Source: JACCQS01 sp963766765
GTDB taxonomy: Bacteria; Actinomycetota; Actinomycetes; Mycobacteriales; Geodermatophilaceae
Reading direction: 5' to 3'
Assembly: GCA_963766765.1 (NCBI GenBank)
Contig: CAVYBR010000003.1
Coordinates: 130,832 to 194,831, forward strand
DNA length: 64,000 nt
Part shown: piece by piece, positions 48,544 through 59,616 of the stretch
Position numbering within the stretch: the first letter of the stretch is position 1
Layout: each line of letters starts with the position of its first letter
Translations under genes and position numbers: made by a program
The notes under the pieces: model-generated
Database searches by the model: none
What the model saw: only the letters and a program-made list of their open reading frames with translations
What the model was told of the DNA's origin: nothing

Positions 48544-48573
48544 ACGTTAGGCAAGTAACCACTTGCCTGTCAA
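48544..48573 (-). promoter_or_regulatory. Promoter-operator of the arsR-VOC operon
   Basis: Minus strand: TTGACA (-35, 48573-48568), an 18-bp spacer, TAACGT (-10, 48549-48544), then 7 nt to the GTG. The spacer itself is the operator: GGCAAGT-N4-ACTTGCC, perfect 7-bp arms occupying all 18 bp. A bound ArsR dimer would cover the RNA-polymerase contact face. Confidence 0.75.
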
Positions 48574-48574
48574 A

Positions 48575-49744
48575 TCAGTACGAGCGGGGCAGCTTCAGGC
48601 TGTGCTGAGCGATGAAGCTCAGGATCATCTCCCGGCTGACCGGCGCAATCCGGGTCGCCCGCGACATCGCCAGCAGCGCAGCCACGCCGTACTCCTGGGA
48701 CAGCCCGTTCCCACCATGGATCTGGATCGCCTGGTCGACGGTGTGCACGGCGGCCTCGGCGGCGGCGTACTTCGCGGTGTTGGCTGCTGCGCCGGCGGCC
48801 TCGTCCTGACCCTGGTCGATCAGCCAGGCGGCCTTCTGGGTCATCAGCTGCGCCAGCTCGACCTCGACCTGACATGCGGCCAGCGGGTGGGCAAGGCCCT
48901 GATGCGAGCCGATCGGGGCGGACCAGACGGTTCGGGTACGGGCGTACTCGCTCGCCTTGCCCAGGGCGAGCCGCGCCACACCGACGGCGTAGGCGGCGGC
49001 CATCACCCGCTCGGGATTGAGCCCGGCGAAGAGCTGGGCGATGCCGGCATCGGGGTGTCCGACCAACGCGTCCGCGGGGAGCGCAACATCGTCGATGAAG
49101 ACGGAGAACTGACGCTCAGGCGACACGATCTCGGTCGGGATCGGTTGCGCCTCGAAGCCGGCGGAGTCCGTGGGTACGACGAACAGCGCCGGGCGCAGCG
49201 TGCCCCTCGGACCGTCGGCGAGCTTCGCCACGACCAGCACTGCATCGGCGAGGTCGATCCCAGAGATCCAGACCTTGCGTCCAGTGAGCCGCCAGCCGGC
49301 GCCGTCGGCCGAGCCCTCGCGCCGGGCAACCGTGGTGATGTTGTGCGAGTTCGAGCCGGCATCGGGCTCGGTGATCGCGAACGCCATCATGATCGAGCCG
49401 TCGGCAAGGCCGGGAAGCCACCGGGTCTTCTGCTCAGCGGTGCCGAATCGGGCCAGGATTGTTCCGCAGATCGCCGGCGAGACGATCATCATCAACAGCG
49501 GGCAGCCGGCGGCTCCCAGTTCTTCCAAGACCAGAGCCAGCTCGCCGAGTCCGCCACCGCCTCCCCCGTACTCCTCGGGGAGATTGACACCCAGGAAACC
49601 AAGCTTTCCGGCCTCGGCCCAGAGCTCGTCGGTGTCGCCGCCGCTGCGCGCCTGCTCCAGGAAGTAGCGCTGCCCGTACTTCGAGCCGAGGTCGGCCACC
49701 GCCGCCCGCAACGCGCGATGCTCGGGTCCCTCGTCGAAGTCCAT
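48575..49744 (-). CDS. Acyl-CoA dehydrogenase
   Basis: A ~389-aa flavoprotein that desaturates acyl-CoA and passes electrons to ETF. N-terminal helical domain, then MMAFAITEPDAGSNSHNI (FAD-binding and acyl-CoA contact), GRKVWISGIDLADAVLVVA, and C-terminal QIHGGNGLSQEYGVAAL near the flavin. The catalytic Glu position is not certain from sequence alone. ATG 49744 (MDFDEGPEH) is preferred to the TTG or other codons upstream to 49762. It is divergent from etfD, the membrane oxidoreductase that collects electrons from ETF in mycobacteria. Confidence 0.92.
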   Translation of the reverse strand: MDFDEGPEHRALRAAVADLGSKYGQRYFLEQARSGGDTDELWAEAGKLGFLGVNLPEEYGGGGGGLGELALVLEELGAAGCPLLMMIVSPAICGTILARFGTAEQKTRWLPGLADGSIMMAFAITEPDAGSNSHNITTVARREGSADGAGWRLTGRKVWISGIDLADAVLVVAKLADGPRGTLRPALFVVPTDSAGFEAQPIPTEIVSPERQFSVFIDDVALPADALVGHPDAGIAQLFAGLNPERVMAAAYAVGVARLALGKASEYARTRTVWSAPIGSHQGLAHPLAACQVEVELAQLMTQKAAWLIDQGQDEAAGAAANTAKYAAAEAAVHTVDQAIQIHGGNGLSQEYGVAALLAMSRATRIAPVSREMILSFIAQHSLKLPRSY

Positions 49745-49788
49745 GGGAGGAAGGTATGCCACGGCGGGGCGGGAACTCGGTGCACCAT

Positions 49789-49794
49789 TAGGCT
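49789..49794 (+). promoter_or_regulatory. -10 box of etfD
   Basis: TAGGCT (in CATTAGGCT), 30 nt before GTG 49825. Here, unlike the leaderless genes, a ribosome site (AAAAGGA) follows, so a short leader is expected. Confidence 0.4.
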
Positions 49795-49824
49795 CCGGCT
49801 CATCACCGAGCGAAAAGGATTCCC

Positions 49825-52008
49825 GTGATCGTGCGCTTGATTCTCGGCCTGGGTGCCACGCTCCTCGTGGCCGCCTTCGCGGCGCGAAGGATCCTGTTCC
49901 TGATCCGGCTGATCCGGGCCGGGCAGCCCACCGCAGGACGATGGGACCGGGTCGGCGAGCGGGTATGGGCCCAGGTCACCGAGGTGTTCGGTCAGCGCAA
50001 GCTGCTGCAGTGGTCAGTTCCGGGGCTGGCGCACTTCTTCACGATGTGGGCTTTCTTCATCCTGCTGTCGGTCTATCTCGAGGCCTACGGCTCGCTGTTT
50101 GACGAGGACTTCCACATCCCGCTGATCGGCACGTGGCCGGTGCTGGGGTTCCTCCAGGACTTCATCGCAGTCGCCGCCCTGCTCGGGATCATCACGTTCT
50201 CGATCATCCGGCTGCGCAACGACCCGAAGCGCAAGCAGCGCGACTCTCGCTTCTACGGCTCGCACACCGGGGGCGCCTGGCTGATCCTGTTCATGATTTC
50301 GATGGTGATCGTGACGATGCTGTTGTTCCGCGGGTCGGCGGTCAACACCGGCACCTTCCCGTACGACTCGGGCGCCTACGCCTCTGAATTCGTCGGCTAC
50401 CTGCTCAGCGGGCTCAGCGACGGTATGAACGAGGTCCTGGAGACGATCTTCCTGCTCGCGCACATCGGCGTGATGCTCGCGTTCACAATGATCGTGCTGT
50501 ATTCCAAGCACCTGCACATCGGCACAGCCCCGCTGAACGTCGCGACCAAGCGGCTGCCCGACGGCCTCGGTCCGCTGCTGCCGATGGAATCCCAGGGCAA
50601 GGTGCTCGACTTCGAGGAAGCGGACCCGGAGAAGGACACCTTCGGGCGCGGGAAGATCGACGACTTCACCTGGAAGGGATTCCTGGACTTCTCCACCTGT
50701 ACGGAGTGCGGTCGCTGCCAGAGTCAGTGCCCGGCCTGGAACACCGGAAAGCCGTTGTCTCCCAAGCTCCTGATCATGGACCTGCGCGACCACATGTTCG
50801 CCAAAGCTCCGTACATGCTGGGGGACAAGGACATCCCCGACGAGGTCCCGGACCTGGTGACCTCGACCAACGGGCACGGCGTCCCCGAGGCGGGCTTCCC
50901 CCGCGTCGAGGGCTCCGGTCCGGCCCAAGCCCATCGACCGCTGGTCGGCACCCTCGAAGAGGGCGGCGTGATCGACCCGGACGTGCTCTGGTCCTGCACG
51001 ATGTGCGGTGCCTGCGTCGAGCAGTGTCCGGTCGACATCGAGCACATCGACCACATCGTCGACATGCGCCGCTACCAGGTGCTGATCGAGTCGTCGTTCC
51101 CCTCCGAGGCCGGCGTGATGCTGCGCAACCTGGAGAGCAAGGGGAACCCGTGGGGGGTCGGCGCCAATACCCGCGAGGAGTGGATGAAGGGCCTGCAGTT
51201 CGACGGGGCAGATTTCGAAGTGCCCGTCGTCCAGGGGACCATCGACGACGACGTCGAGTACCTGTTCTGGGTCGGCTGCGCCGGCGCCATCGACGACCGC
51301 GCGAAGAAGGTCACCCGCGCGGTTGCCGAGCTGCTGCACATCGCCGGGGTGAAGTACGCCGTACTCGGCAACAACGAGACCTGCTCAGGTGACCCGGCCA
51401 GAAGACTCGGCAACGAGTTCGTCTTCCAGATGCTCGGCCAGCAGAACGTCGAGGTGCTCAACGCGACGTTCGCCGACCGGCCGGACCAGGCGAAGCGCAA
51501 GATCGTCGCGACCTGCCCGCACTGCTTCAACTCCCTCGGCCGCGAGTACCCGCAGCTGGGCGGCGACTACGACGTCGTGCACCACACGCAGCTGCTCGGC
51601 CGTCTGGTCGAGGAGGGAAGGCTCACCCCGGTGACGCCGGTCGACGGCCTGGTGACCTACCACGATCCCTGCTACCTGGGCCGGCACAACAAGGTCTACA
51701 CCCCGCCGAGGGACATCCTGGCCTCGGTCGAGGGCATCCGCACCCAGGAGATGCACCGCTGCAAGGAACGCGGCTTCTGTTGCGGCGCCGGTGGCGCGCG
51801 GATGTGGATGGAAGAAAAGATCGGCAAGCGGATCAACGTCGAGCGGGTCGACGAAGCGCTCGCCCTCAACCCCGACATCGTCTCGACCGCCTGCCCGTTC
51901 TGCATCACGATGCTCTCCGACGCGGTGACCGCCAAGCAGTCCGACGGCGAAGCCGAGAACGTCGAAGTGCTCGACGTCGCCCAGATCCTGCGTCGTTCGC
52001 TGGCGTGA
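49825..52008 (+). CDS. etfD: EtfD-type membrane (Fe-S) oxidoreductase
   Basis: A 727-aa fusion. Residues 1-235 contain five to six membrane helices (NarI-like heme b domain). Two 4Fe-4S motifs follow: CTECGRCQSQCPAW (about residue 292) and CTMCGACVEQCPVDIEH (about residue 391). The C-terminal part carries two CCG domains (CPHCFNSLGREYP; CCGAGGARMWMEEK; TACPFCITMLSDAV), as in heterodisulfide reductase and GlpC. The layout matches mycobacterial Rv0338c (EtfD), reported to take electrons from ETF into menaquinone during fatty-acid oxidation. The divergent acyl-CoA dehydrogenase supports that role. GTG 49825 follows AAAAGGA. Confidence 0.88.
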   Translation: MIVRLILGLGATLLVAAFAARRILFLIRLIRAGQPTAGRWDRVGERVWAQVTEVFGQRKLLQWSVPGLAHFFTMWAFFILLSVYLEAYGSLFDEDFHIPLIGTWPVLGFLQDFIAVAALLGIITFSIIRLRNDPKRKQRDSRFYGSHTGGAWLILFMISMVIVTMLLFRGSAVNTGTFPYDSGAYASEFVGYLLSGLSDGMNEVLETIFLLAHIGVMLAFTMIVLYSKHLHIGTAPLNVATKRLPDGLGPLLPMESQGKVLDFEEADPEKDTFGRGKIDDFTWKGFLDFSTCTECGRCQSQCPAWNTGKPLSPKLLIMDLRDHMFAKAPYMLGDKDIPDEVPDLVTSTNGHGVPEAGFPRVEGSGPAQAHRPLVGTLEEGGVIDPDVLWSCTMCGACVEQCPVDIEHIDHIVDMRRYQVLIESSFPSEAGVMLRNLESKGNPWGVGANTREEWMKGLQFDGADFEVPVVQGTIDDDVEYLFWVGCAGAIDDRAKKVTRAVAELLHIAGVKYAVLGNNETCSGDPARRLGNEFVFQMLGQQNVEVLNATFADRPDQAKRKIVATCPHCFNSLGREYPQLGGDYDVVHHTQLLGRLVEEGRLTPVTPVDGLVTYHDPCYLGRHNKVYTPPRDILASVEGIRTQEMHRCKERGFCCGAGGARMWMEEKIGKRINVERVDEALALNPDIVSTACPFCITMLSDAVTAKQSDGEAENVEVLDVAQILRRSLA

Positions 52009-52018
52009 GTTCGCTGTC

Positions 52019-52582
52019 GTGAGCTTCTTCGGCACGGGACGCGGCAGGGTCGACGCCGAGCTCGAGGCCGGCAACCGGCGCTCGCGCCTGCACTTCGCCA
52101 GAGACATCAATGACGTACGGACGATCGCCGCGTCCGGGGAACGTCCACCGATCAAACGCCGACGATTCCACTGGACCCTGCTGCTCATCGCGGCGGCCAT
52201 CCTGCTGTTCATGGCCTTCACCGGCGGCCTCGTGGGTGCCCAGGACGTGGCGCTGGACCCGGACTGCGAGACCGCGGCGATCGGATTGGAGTCCGACGAG
52301 ACCTCGGCGGGAACCCCGCTGCGCTTTCGGCTGGCCGGTCCGGACGATGTCGACTACATCGTGAGCCTCGACGGGGAGCCGGTTCGCGGCGACGGTGGCA
52401 GTGAGGTCGCCTACGAACAGACGCCGGCCGGCCCGGCGCTTCGGCTGCAGCTGTGCCTCAGCCCCACCCTCGTCATCGCTGCGCCCGCCCCACCCGGGGA
52501 GCACGAACTCGCCATGCTGCGGCTGGAACCCGACGGCGGGACGACCGAGTTGACCAGCATCACCGTGACGGTCACGGACTAG
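52019..52582 (+). CDS. Single-pass membrane protein, unknown function
   Basis: About 187 aa from GTG 52019, 10 bp after etfD. A basic cytoplasmic N-terminus (RRSRLHFARDIND, PPIKRRRFHW), one membrane helix (TLLLIAAAILLFMAFTGGLV) and an outside beta-rich domain of ~110 residues with two Cys (DPDCETAAIG, LQLCLSPT) that could form a disulfide. No family recognised. It is probably co-transcribed with etfD and the DUF389 gene that follows 9 bp later. Confidence 0.65.
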   Translation: MSFFGTGRGRVDAELEAGNRRSRLHFARDINDVRTIAASGERPPIKRRRFHWTLLLIAAAILLFMAFTGGLVGAQDVALDPDCETAAIGLESDETSAGTPLRFRLAGPDDVDYIVSLDGEPVRGDGGSEVAYEQTPAGPALRLQLCLSPTLVIAAPAPPGEHELAMLRLEPDGGTTELTSITVTVTD

Positions 52583-52591
52583 CGCCGCACC

Positions 52592-53548
52592 GTGCAGCAT
52601 CTGCAGGTCTCGCTACCCGCTGAGCACACCGACGAGGTGCTTGGTCTTCTGCGCGACTGTCCCGGTCTCTCCTCCTTGGCTGTCCTGCGCGGTGCCTCCG
52701 AGATTCCGCCGGGCGACCTCGTCATAGCCGAACTGGCCCGCGAATCGGTCGACGGAATTGTGCGCGTGCTGCGCGAGCGCGCTGTCGACCATTACGGCAC
52801 GATCGCGATCTTCGATGTGACGACCGCGATCTCCGACGCCGCGGAGAAGGCTGAACGTGACGCCCCAGGTGAGGGCGTCGACGCGGTCATCTGGGAGCAG
52901 GTCGTACGGACTGCCGATGATCAGTCGCGGCTGAGCTGGACATTCTTCGCGTTCCTGACCATCGCGACGCTGATCGCCTCGATCGGCATCGTCGTGGACT
53001 CGTCGATTCTCGTCATTGGGGCGATGGTTCTCGGCCCAGAGTTCGGCCCGATTGCCGCGTTGTGTGTCGCCGTCCTCCATGGCAGGCATGCAATCGCGAG
53101 GAGAGCTGCCGTGTCTTTTCTCGGCGGCTTCGCTGTAGCGATTGCGGTGACCACGCTCTTCGCATTGGTCGCGGGCTGGATCGGCTGGATCGACCAAGAC
53201 GTCCTCACCTCAGCCCGACCCGCGACAGGCTTCATCACCTCACCTGACAAATGGTCGTTCATCGTGGCGTTCATCGCCGGAATCGCCGGCGTCCTGGCGT
53301 TGACCTCGGCGAAATCCGGTGGACTGGTCGGAGTCTTCATCTCGGTCACAACCGTGCCGGCTGCCGGAGACCTGGCCCTCGCCCTCGCACTGGGCAACGG
53401 CAGCGAGATCGGGCGCTCGCTGACTCAGCTGTCCATCAACGTTGCCGCGCTGGTGCTCGCCGGAGTCCTCACTCTGCTCGTGCAACGCGCGGTGTGGGAG
53501 CACGTCCCGCGAGCCCGCCCCCGGCTGGCTCGCCCAGGGCGGCGGTAG
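52592..53548 (+). CDS. DUF389 (TIGR00341-like) membrane protein
   Basis: 318 aa. An N-terminal cytoplasmic domain (VQHLQVSLPAEHTDEVLGLLRDCPG) precedes six to seven helices carrying the family motif: DDQSRLSWTFFAFLTIATLIA, VDSSILVIGAMVLGPEFGPIAALC and FITSPDKWSFIVAFIAGIAGVLALTSAKSGGLVGVFISVTTVPAAG (in overlapping parts). Function unknown; transport has been proposed for the family. GTG 52592. It converges with the aldo/keto reductase gene with 6 bp between. Confidence 0.88.
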   Translation: MQHLQVSLPAEHTDEVLGLLRDCPGLSSLAVLRGASEIPPGDLVIAELARESVDGIVRVLRERAVDHYGTIAIFDVTTAISDAAEKAERDAPGEGVDAVIWEQVVRTADDQSRLSWTFFAFLTIATLIASIGIVVDSSILVIGAMVLGPEFGPIAALCVAVLHGRHAIARRAAVSFLGGFAVAIAVTTLFALVAGWIGWIDQDVLTSARPATGFITSPDKWSFIVAFIAGIAGVLALTSAKSGGLVGVFISVTTVPAAGDLALALALGNGSEIGRSLTQLSINVAALVLAGVLTLLVQRAVWEHVPRARPRLARPGRR

Positions 53549-53554
53549 AAGCCG

Positions 53555-54385
53555 TCAGTTCACGTCGTTGGGATGCGGTCCGAGCCTGACCCCGGTCTCG
53601 AGCGCACTGATCGCTGCCATGTCCTCGTCGCTGAGTTCGAAGTCGAAGACTCGAAAGTTCTCGGCGATCCGATCCGGGTTGACCGACTTCGGAATGACGA
53701 TGTAGCCCATCTGCAGGTGCCACCGGATCACTACCTGAGCGGGCGTCTTGAGGTAGTGGTCGGCGACGTCGGCGAGCACTTTGTCCTCCAAGAGCGCGCC
53801 ACGAGCCAGCGGGCTCCATGCCTCGGTGGCGATGTTGTGCTGGGCGTGCAGAGCGCGGAGTTCGGATTGCTGGAAGTTCGGGTGTAACTCGATCTGGTTG
53901 ACCGCCGGGACGGTCTCAGTCTCGGCCAACAGTCGGGTGAGGTGTGCCGGTTGGAAGTTGGACACCCCGATGGAAGCCGTCATTCCGTCGGACTTCACCG
54001 ACTCCAACGCGGTCCAGGTCTCGATGTAGTCGTTGTTCACCGGCATCGGCCAGTGGATGAGGAACAGGTCGACATAGGAAAGCTTCAGCCGCTGCAGGCT
54101 GCCCTCCATCGCCCAGCGGGCGGTGTCGTATCCGTGGCGATCGTTGTTGAGCTTGGTCGTTATGTAGATCTCGTCCCGCGGGATACCAGAGCGCCGGACT
54201 GCGGCGCCGACCCCTGCCTCATTCCCGTACATCTGAGCGGTGTCGATGTGCCGGTAACCCACCTTGAGCGCCGTGGCGACGGCCTGTTCGGTCTCCTCCG
54301 GTGGCACTTTGAACACGCCGAAGCCCAACTGTGGAATGACGTTTCCGTCATTCAGGGCGACGGCAGGTTGGGAGTGCGTGCTCAT
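53555..54385 (-). CDS. Aldo/keto reductase
   Basis: A 276-aa NADPH-dependent TIM-barrel reductase. The catalytic tetrad is recognisable: Asp in YRHIDTAQMYGNEAGVG with the Tyr of that segment, Lys in IYITTKLNND and His in YVDLFLIHWPMPV. Also ASIGVSNFQPAHL and the C-terminal coenzyme motif VIPKSVNPDRIAENFRVF. It resembles the 2,5-diketo-gluconate reductase-like group, which has broad aldehyde and keto substrates. ATG 54385. It is divergent from purB, with 32 bp between starts. Confidence 0.92.
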   Translation of the reverse strand: MSTHSQPAVALNDGNVIPQLGFGVFKVPPEETEQAVATALKVGYRHIDTAQMYGNEAGVGAAVRRSGIPRDEIYITTKLNNDRHGYDTARWAMEGSLQRLKLSYVDLFLIHWPMPVNNDYIETWTALESVKSDGMTASIGVSNFQPAHLTRLLAETETVPAVNQIELHPNFQQSELRALHAQHNIATEAWSPLARGALLEDKVLADVADHYLKTPAQVVIRWHLQMGYIVIPKSVNPDRIAENFRVFDFELSDEDMAAISALETGVRLGPHPNDVN

Positions 54386-54417
54386 AGTCCACCCGAGGTG
54401 TGTGCAATCGTTGGGGA

Positions 54418-55794
54418 GTGGCCGACGAACCGACGCTGAGCCCGCTCGATGGCCGTTACCGGCCGATCGTATCTGCGATCACCGACCATCTGAGCGAACA
54501 AGCGCTCAACCGCGGCCGGCTCGAGGTGGAAGTTGCCTGGCTCAGCCATCTGTCGAATGCCCGGGTCATTCCGGAGCTGCGCGCACTCACCGACGATGAG
54601 CAGTCGCTGTTGCGCAGCCTGGTCTCCGATTTCGGGCCCGACCGGGCCGCCCACCTTGCGGCCCTCGAGCGTCGTACGGGCCATGACGTCAAGGCGATCG
54701 AGTACTACATCAAAGAGGCACTCGCGCAGACGTCCCTGGCTGACCTCGCGGAGTTCGTCCACTTCGGATGTACCTCCGAGGACATCAACAACCTGGCGTA
54801 CGGCCGGATGCTCCAACGGGCGATTGCCGACGTCTGGCTGCCCGCCGCGCTCGGCCTGGTGTCAGAACTTCGCGATCTGGCTGTGGCCCAACGGGATCAA
54901 CCGATGCTCTCCCGCACTCACGGACAGCCAGCAACCCCGACGACGGTCGGGAAGGAGATGGCAGTCTTCGTCCACCGGCTGGACCGGCAGCTCCGCCGGA
55001 TCCAGGCGCAGGAGTACCTCGGAAAGTTCAACGGGGCTACCGGTACCTACGGGGCGCACGAGATCGCGGCCCCGGACGTCGGCTGGATCGATGTCAGTCG
55101 GAGCTTCGTCCAGAGCCTGGGGCTGACCTGGAATCCGCTGACGACCCAGATCGAGTCGCACGACTACATGACCGAGCTGTTCGCGGACATCGCCCGGTTC
55201 AACGGGATCCTGCACAACCTCAACACCGACATCTGGAGCTACATCAGCATCGGGGTCTTCAAGCAGAAGCCGACCGCCGACGCCGTCGGTTCGTCGACGA
55301 TGCCCCACAAGATCAATCCGATCCGGTTCGAAAACTCCGAGGCCAACCTCGAGGTCAGCAACTCGCTGCTCCAGGTGCTCCAATCGTCGCTGATCACGTC
55401 GCGGATGCAACGGGATCTCAGCGACTCCTCGATGCAGCGCAACATCGGGCCGGCGCTTGGGTACGCCCTCATCGGGATCACGAACACCCGAGCGGGGCTG
55501 CGCAGCATCGATGTGGACTCCGCGCTGCTCGCAGCAGAGTTGGACGATGCCTGGGAGGTCCTGGGCGAGGCCGTGCAGTCTGTGATGCGCCGAGCCGGGC
55601 TCGACCAGCCGTACGAACGGCTCAAGGAACTGACCCGCGGGCAGCAGATCACCCAGGAGGGCCTGCGAGAGTTTGTCCGAGGGCTGGGGCTGCCACCCGA
55701 CGACGAGAAGCGCCTTCTCGCACTGACTCCGGCGACCTATATCGGCCTGGCCAGCCGCCTCGTCGACTTCATCGACGTACCCGTCCCAGAGTGA
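54418..55794 (+). CDS. purB: Adenylosuccinate lyase
   Basis: PurB cleaves SAICAR to AICAR and adenylosuccinate to AMP, acting twice in purine synthesis. The signature SSTMPHKINPIRFENSEAN is intact (residue ~290), with FVHFGCTSEDINNLAYGRM and MLSRTHGQPATPTTVGKEM as the other two conserved regions. The ~458-aa length and the GRYRPIVSAITDHLSEQALN start match the longer gammaproteobacterial-like PurB subgroup. GTG 54418 (VADEPTLSPLDGRY) is preferred to GTG 54400 because of similarity. The gene is intact. Confidence 0.94.
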   Translation: MADEPTLSPLDGRYRPIVSAITDHLSEQALNRGRLEVEVAWLSHLSNARVIPELRALTDDEQSLLRSLVSDFGPDRAAHLAALERRTGHDVKAIEYYIKEALAQTSLADLAEFVHFGCTSEDINNLAYGRMLQRAIADVWLPAALGLVSELRDLAVAQRDQPMLSRTHGQPATPTTVGKEMAVFVHRLDRQLRRIQAQEYLGKFNGATGTYGAHEIAAPDVGWIDVSRSFVQSLGLTWNPLTTQIESHDYMTELFADIARFNGILHNLNTDIWSYISIGVFKQKPTADAVGSSTMPHKINPIRFENSEANLEVSNSLLQVLQSSLITSRMQRDLSDSSMQRNIGPALGYALIGITNTRAGLRSIDVDSALLAAELDDAWEVLGEAVQSVMRRAGLDQPYERLKELTRGQQITQEGLREFVRGLGLPPDDEKRLLALTPATYIGLASRLVDFIDVPVPE

Positions 55795-55815
55795 GGTCAC
55801 CGGCTGCCCCGTTGA

Positions 55816-57231
55816 TCACTCCTCTTCGTCGGTCATCCGCGCCAATGTGCGCATCTTGTTGACCGCGTCGAGGGCCGCGACCTTGTACGACTCGGCCAGG
55901 GTCGGATAGTTGAAGACCGCGTCGACGAGGTAGTCGACCGTCCCACCGCAACCGATCACGGTTTGTCCGATGTGGACCAATTCGGTCGCATTCGAGCCGA
56001 AGACGTGCACACCGAGCAGTGTTCGGTCCTCGGCATGCACAAGCAGCTTGAGCATCCCGTACGAGTCGCCGAGAATCGCGCCCCGGGCGAGCTCGCGGTA
56101 GCGCGAGATCCCGACCTCGAACGGGATCGACGACTCGGTCAGCTCGTCCTCGGTCTGCCCGACGTAGGAGATCTCGGGGATCGTGTAGATCCCGATGGGC
56201 TGCAACTGAGTCATCGACCCGACGACCGGTTCCTCGCAGGCGTGATAGGCGGCCCGCCGACCCTGTTCCATCGACGTCGCAGCTAGGGCCGGGAACCCGA
56301 TCACGTCGCCGACGGCATAGATGTGCGAGACGGACGTCACGTAGTTTTCGTCCACGACGATCCGGCCGCGATCATCGGCTTCGAGTCCGGCATTGCCGAG
56401 CTCCAAGCTCTCGGTGACGCCTTGGCGTCCAGCGGAATACATCACAGTGTCGGCCGGGATCTTCTTGCCGCTCTCCAGTTCGGTCAGGGTTCCGGAGCCG
56501 TGCCGCGTGACGCTGGAGACGTGCTCGCGGAACCGGAACGTGACCGCCAGATCGCGGAGCTGGTATTTCAGCGCTTCGACGATCTCCAGGTCACAGAACT
56601 CCAGCATCCGGTCCCGCCGCTCGACGACCGTGACCTTCGTACCCAGTGCGGCGAACATCGAGGCGTACTCGATCCCGATGACTCCGGCGCCGACGACAAC
56701 CATGGACGGCGGGATGTGGTCGAGTTCGAGAATCTGGTCGGAGTCGACAATCTTCTTCCCGTCGAACTCCACGCTGTCCGGACGGGCCGGCCGGGTCCCG
56801 ACGGCGATCACGAAGCGTTCGGCGGTGACCTTCCGATCAGATCCGTCGTCGGCGGTGACGGCCACCGTGTGGTCATCGAGGAAACGAGCGGTACCGGGGA
56901 TCAGCGCGACGTGGTTGCGGCCGAGCTGGCTGCGGATGACGTCGATCTCGCGACCGATCACGTGCTGGGTTCGGGCGGTGAGGTCTGCGACGTTGATGTC
57001 TTCCTTGAGCCGGTAGGAGTGCCCGTACAGCTCCCGCTGGTTCAGACCGGTCAGGTAGAGGATCGCCTCGCGCATGGTCTTGGACGGGATGGTCCCGGTG
57101 TTGATGCAAACCCCGCCGACCATGTGCTTCTTCTCGACGATGGCCGTACGCCGATCGAGCTTGGCGCCGGCGATCGCCGCCTTCTGGCCGCCTGGGCCAG
57201 ACCCGATGACGAGTAGGTCGTAGTCGTACAT
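55816..57231 (-). CDS. sthA: Soluble pyridine nucleotide transhydrogenase (Si-specific)
   Basis: A ~471-aa flavoprotein that equilibrates NADPH and NAD+. N-terminal FAD site DLLVIGSGPGGQKAAIAGAKL, then VGGVCINTGTIPSKTMREAIL, where the second Cys of the dihydrolipoamide-reductase CxxxxC pair is replaced by Thr, as in SthA. NAD site VVVGAGVIGIEYASMFAALG, second FAD motif IYAVGDVIGFPALAATSMEQ, and the dimer-interface domain. ATG 57231 follows GGGAGG; the frame open to 57342 upstream is not conserved. Convergent with purB. Confidence 0.92.
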   Translation of the reverse strand: MYDYDLLVIGSGPGGQKAAIAGAKLDRRTAIVEKKHMVGGVCINTGTIPSKTMREAILYLTGLNQRELYGHSYRLKEDINVADLTARTQHVIGREIDVIRSQLGRNHVALIPGTARFLDDHTVAVTADDGSDRKVTAERFVIAVGTRPARPDSVEFDGKKIVDSDQILELDHIPPSMVVVGAGVIGIEYASMFAALGTKVTVVERRDRMLEFCDLEIVEALKYQLRDLAVTFRFREHVSSVTRHGSGTLTELESGKKIPADTVMYSAGRQGVTESLELGNAGLEADDRGRIVVDENYVTSVSHIYAVGDVIGFPALAATSMEQGRRAAYHACEEPVVGSMTQLQPIGIYTIPEISYVGQTEDELTESSIPFEVGISRYRELARGAILGDSYGMLKLLVHAEDRTLLGVHVFGSNATELVHIGQTVIGCGGTVDYLVDAVFNYPTLAESYKVAALDAVNKMRTLARMTDEEE

Positions 57232-57491
57232 CGTGCGCCTCCCAGGAGTCGTGCGTGGGGGTACACCGTAAGTCCCTCCCGACTCGGGGAGCACCTTGCC
57301 CGAGGCCAGCGGTCCGCGAGCCGAAATGGTCAGTAATTGCACCAGGACGGCGGGCGGGGTTGCAGGTACTGACCACTTGGCGGGAAACCGGGAGCCAGGG
57401 GCGTCCCGCAGTCCCCACCCGCGAGCCCCGCGCCGACGGCTCTCTAACCTGAAGACTCGTCGGCCGGCCGAAGCATCTGGAGTACGCGTAC

Positions 57492-59609
<2,118 letters not shown>

Positions 59610-59616
59610 GGCCGCG

